This document shows, one piece after another, positions 36,619 through 38,634 of a DNA stretch of 38,634 nt (the first letter of the stretch is position 1; the number at the start of each line of letters is the position of its first letter). A model generated the notes under the pieces. It did no database searches and had not been told where the DNA came from. It saw only the letters and a list, made by a program, of their open reading frames with translations. The position numbers and the translations under genes were made by a program. Origin of the DNA: a virus; IMG/VR virus record IMGVR_UViG_3300043466_003517, positions 1-38,634 of that record. One strand, written 5' to 3'.

Positions 36619-36630
36619 AACAGGCGTTCT
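36619..36630 (+). repeat. 12-bp inverted repeat, left arm
   Basis: AACAGGCGTTCT is the exact reverse complement of AGAACGCCTGTT at 37026-37037. The two arms flank the gene at 36657. Confidence 0.8.
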
Positions 36631-36656
36631 TTGACATAAATAAAGGAGATAATAAA

Positions 36657-37013
36657 ATGAATGAACAAGTTTATTTCGTTTTGGGTATGCTCTCGATAGT
36701 TGCGGCGGCTTTTGTTGTCATAGTTATTTGGGGTTTGCTTAAGATTAAAAACCAACAAAAGAGTATCGAGATACTTCAACAGAGATTAGATGAAATGCCA
36801 AGGCAGTTCTATGATGATACAAGACACATCACTCAAACCTTTGACAGACGAGTTGAAGATGTTTGGGGAGGTTTTAGAGACATAAGAAATGAGGTGGTTG
36901 AACTCAGTAAGAGTAATGTGGAACTATCAAAATCTTATACCGACTCAAGAATAGATAAATTAATAGACACTTACTTTGATGTGGTAGGTGCTAAAAAACA
37001 AATCATAAAATAA
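36657..37013 (+). CDS. membrane-anchored coiled-coil protein
   Basis: A 118-aa protein between the two tRNAs. An N-terminal membrane helix (YFVLGMLSIVAAAFVVIVIW) is followed by a coiled coil (QKSIEILQQRLDEMPRQFYD, RNEVVELSKSNVELSKSYTD). It has an unusually good Shine-Dalgarno for a Bacteroidota-type genome (AAAGGAG, 9 nt before the ATG). It is enclosed by a 12-bp inverted repeat. Function unknown. Confidence 0.8.
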   Translation: MNEQVYFVLGMLSIVAAAFVVIVIWGLLKIKNQQKSIEILQQRLDEMPRQFYDDTRHITQTFDRRVEDVWGGFRDIRNEVVELSKSNVELSKSYTDSRIDKLIDTYFDVVGAKKQIIK

Positions 37014-37025
37014 ATATATAAACAT

Positions 37026-37037
37026 AGAACGCCTGTT
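37026..37037 (+). repeat. 12-bp inverted repeat, right arm
   Basis: AGAACGCCTGTT, the reverse complement of 36619-36630, lies 9 nt before tRNA-Arg. Confidence 0.8.
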
Positions 37038-37046
37038 CTAATATAT

Positions 37047-37118
37047 GCCTCTATAGTTAAAGGGATATAACTAGGGATTTCTAATCCCTCATTCCAGGTT
37101 CGAATCCTGGTAGAGGTA
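37047..37118 (+). tRNA. tRNA-Arg (UCU)
   Basis: Acceptor GCCTCTA / TAGAGGT with one G-T pair and discriminator A; D-arm GTTA...TAAC; anticodon stem AGGGA / TCCCT with loop TTTCTAA (anticodon TCT); T-arm CCAGG-TTCGAAT-CCTGG. It reads AGA/AGG, codons used heavily in the phage genes here. Confidence 0.95.
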
Positions 37119-37646
37119 CTTTGGGTTCGATTGCTCACCGTGGATTTCACGGTGGCAATTTGAACATAGTAACATACATTTATCGAGTTCGTCAATTATA
37201 ATTTGGTCAAATTTATATCTCTTTAAATGTGACAAACTAAAATCTTTTTTAGTCGGGTCAATGTGGTGAAATTCTAAGGCTCCGTAATATTTGTCATATC
37301 CACATCTTTCACATTTACCCCCTTTATATTCAATCATTTGTTTTTTTAAGTTTCTTTGCCTAACAACAGTTTGATGATTAGTACATTGTTTACAATATGA
37401 AGAAGAATTAGATTTATCCCTTCTATTATAAAATTCAGATGTACTACATTCTTTCTCACATTTAGGGCAAAATCTAGTTTCCCCATAATTTTTTTTGTTA
37501 ATATCCTTAAAAGGTTTATTAGGTAAATTTATTTGATGTTTTTTAGCCCAATATCTTACTGTTGTAAGTCCTTTACCTGTTTCTTTACTTATTTGGTTTA
37601 GAGATAAACCACTATTAATTTTCTCAATTAAAAATTCTTTAGTCAT
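37089..37646 (-). CDS. HNH endonuclease with N-terminal HTH, overlapping a tRNA
   Basis: A 185-aa protein. The start at 37646 (MTKEFLIEKINSGLSLNQIS) is preferred; a longer frame opens at 37673. Residues 1-35 form a helix-turn-helix (LNQISKETGKGLTTVRYWAK). Then comes a Cys4 region (FCPKCEKECSTSEFYNRRDK, YCKQCTN), then the HNH part GGKCERCGYDKYYGALEFHH, IDPTKKDFS and MLLCSNCHREIHGE. The last 10 codons run into the 3' half of tRNA-Arg on the other strand, as expected for a mobile nuclease inserted at a tRNA end. A TATTTAT motif (37662-37668) lies 15 nt upstream. Confidence 0.88.
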   Translation of the reverse strand: MTKEFLIEKINSGLSLNQISKETGKGLTTVRYWAKKHQINLPNKPFKDINKKNYGETRFCPKCEKECSTSEFYNRRDKSNSSSYCKQCTNHQTVVRQRNLKKQMIEYKGGKCERCGYDKYYGALEFHHIDPTKKDFSLSHLKRYKFDQIIIDELDKCMLLCSNCHREIHGEQSNPKYLYQDSNLE

Positions 37647-37661
37647 ATGGATAGTTTTTAT

Positions 37662-37668
37662 ATAAATA
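37662..37668 (-). promoter_or_regulatory. candidate late-promoter motif TATTTAT
   Basis: Minus-strand TATTTAT, 15 nt before the ATG at 37646. Confidence 0.4.
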
Positions 37669-37703
37669 TCCATTAAGTTATTTTTTTATTGTAAATTATT
37701 AAT

Positions 37704-37711
37704 TATATTTG
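37704..37711 (+). promoter_or_regulatory. TAnnTTTG box 4 nt before the start codon
   Basis: TATATTTG ends 4 nt before the ATG at 37716, the same spacing as in the 2.6-4.7 kb block. Confidence 0.5.
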
Positions 37712-37715
37712 TTTA

Positions 37716-38084
37716 ATGAAAAAAACAATCCTCACGCTAGTTTTAGCGTTACTAACAACAGTTACATTTTCTCAGTACGCATTTTCTTTAACTATTGGTT
37801 TTAGGGAAAATTCCGATGAACGATTTACGTTTGGAAAAACTAAAATAATGGAATCCAATATTCCAATTAAGTTTGATGGAAAAGACATTACCATCTACAC
37901 CGAGGACATTCAATATTATCAGACATTAATGCCCGAATATGAAACTGAAAATGGTACATATTGGTTAGCATATGATGTTAATATGAAAAAGTGTAAGTTT
38001 TATATGGTTAACTCTGATGAACAAAATTTCATAATGATTGAGTACGACGATGTTTGTATCATATATGGAGTAAATTACGAATAA
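37716..38084 (+). CDS. secreted/periplasmic protein
   Basis: A 122-aa protein with a signal peptide MKKTILTLVLALLTTVTFSQ (cut after FSQ, Flavobacteria style). The mature part is beta-rich (NIPIKFDGKDITIYTEDIQY, TYWLAYDVNMKKCKFYMVNS). Function unknown. Confidence 0.82.
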   Translation: MKKTILTLVLALLTTVTFSQYAFSLTIGFRENSDERFTFGKTKIMESNIPIKFDGKDITIYTEDIQYYQTLMPEYETENGTYWLAYDVNMKKCKFYMVNSDEQNFIMIEYDDVCIIYGVNYE

Positions 38085-38104
38085 TTTTCTTATATAAAAA
38101 AAGT

Positions 38105-38130
38105 AAAGGGACAATTGTCCCTTTTTTTAT
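38105..38130 (+). terminator. rho-independent terminator
   Basis: The 20-bp perfect palindrome AAAGGGACAATTGTCCCTTT (38105-38124) is followed by TTTT. Confidence 0.88.
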
Positions 38131-38180
38131 GAGGTTTATTATATTTATTTATTAGTTCTTAAACTTTAAACTTAATAGAT

Positions 38181-38634
38181 GTGATTGAAAATATTTTTGT
38201 AGCAGTAATCAGCTCCGTAACATCAATTGTTGTGGCACTTATATCAGCAGGTTTCTTCAAAAGATATATGGAAAAGAAGGGAGATGCTTCGTCTAAGAAA
38301 AAACTAATTAAACAAATTGAGAAAGACGAACTTGTTCATTTTACTTTAAAAGAAATTAGGAGAAAATATAACGCAGATAGAATCTACATTATTCAGTTTC
38401 ATAACGGTGGAATATTCTACACAAATTCACCAATGCAAAAAGCTTCCGTTACATTTGAAAGATGTTCTGATGGACTTGAGAGAGTATCTGACCACTTGCA
38501 ACACATATTTGTTAGTCACTATACTTGGTTTATAAAACACTCTTTAGGTAATACAATGTATTATACTGATTGTGAAAATATTGAGGATGTTGCAACAAAG
38601 GCATTACTTAGAAAGTTTGGGACCCAAGGAACTG
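38181..38634 (+). CDS. membrane-anchored GAF-like protein, partial
   Basis: An open frame from GTG 38181 to the end of the window (151 codons). It begins with a membrane helix (FVAVISSVTSIVVALISAGF). A charged linker (EKKGDASSKKKLIKQIEKDE) leads to a domain with IRRKYNADRIYIIQFHNGGI and FVSHYTWFIKHS, which resembles the start of a GAF-like sensor domain (ADRxYIxQFHNG). The gene continues beyond the window. It may sense a small molecule at the membrane. Confidence 0.75.
   Translation, partial: MIENIFVAVISSVTSIVVALISAGFFKRYMEKKGDASSKKKLIKQIEKDELVHFTLKEIRRKYNADRIYIIQFHNGGIFYTNSPMQKASVTFERCSDGLERVSDHLQHIFVSHYTWFIKHSLGNTMYYTDCENIEDVATKALLRKFGTQGT

Overview
The window looks like part of a large tailed phage (Caudoviricetes) that infects a Bacteroidota host, probably a Flavobacteriia-like one. 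Gene density is very high, G+C is low, and most products are small and unknown. Host-type promoters fit the Bacteroidota sigma factor (TTTG, about 20 nt, TAnnTTTG). Several signal peptides end in the Flavobacteria-style ...SQ. Phage-typical genes include a GH24 lysozyme, holin/spanin-like membrane proteins, HNH nucleases and two tRNAs. No terminase, portal, capsid or tail gene is visible, so this is an accessory / internal-protein region.

Layout. 1-2.5 kb: a lipoprotein, a mini membrane protein, a G/C-run hairpin region and four small genes carrying N-terminal tags. 2.6-5.8 kb: an HNH nuclease and small unknown genes separated by five copies of a C-rich intergenic element (core CCCCCTACCCCC), several with TAnnTTTG boxes exactly 4 nt before the start codon. 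Inside this block, the 3' end of one gene is a perfectly periodic 66-bp array of 36-bp repeats and 30-bp unrelated spacers, CRISPR-like in every dimension (4378-4659). 5.8-11.9 kb: small phage genes, many tagged. 11.9-12.8 kb (-): SlyD-like FKBP and a conserved HVVKM protein. 12.9-18.6 kb: tagged proteins, including a polyphosphate kinase 2 and a GH24 lysozyme. 18.6-22.3 kb: small-gene clusters and a holin/spanin-like lysis set. 22.4-27.6 kb: DUF5872-like protein, cupin, HEMQH metalloprotease, DUF4314-like protein, RfbC-like epimerase and a zinc-ribbon protein. 28.0-36.2 kb: very large tagged proteins (647 and 994 aa) and more tagged proteins. 36.3-37.7 kb: tRNA-Met(CAU), tRNA-Arg(UCU) and an HNH gene running into the tRNA. 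The window ends inside a membrane-anchored protein.

How it may work together. About 20 otherwise unrelated proteins start with one of a few short amphipathic helices that end in (I/L/V)-x-E followed by Q, E, S, A or M. This has the form of the T4 capsid-targeting sequence, which the prohead protease gp21 removes at (L/I)-x-E. I infer that these proteins are cargo packaged into the prohead and injected with the DNA. The cargo would include PPK2, a lysozyme, peptidoglycan-binding-like proteins and proteins with pre-toxin-like hydrophobic segments. Most tagged genes are preceded by TATTTAT, a candidate phage late promoter, whereas other genes use host-type promoters.

The two strongest leads for something undescribed are the in-gene repeat-spacer array and the tag-based cargo system. 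No cas gene or tracrRNA-like anti-repeat is visible here, so the array is called CRISPR-like rather than a proven CRISPR.
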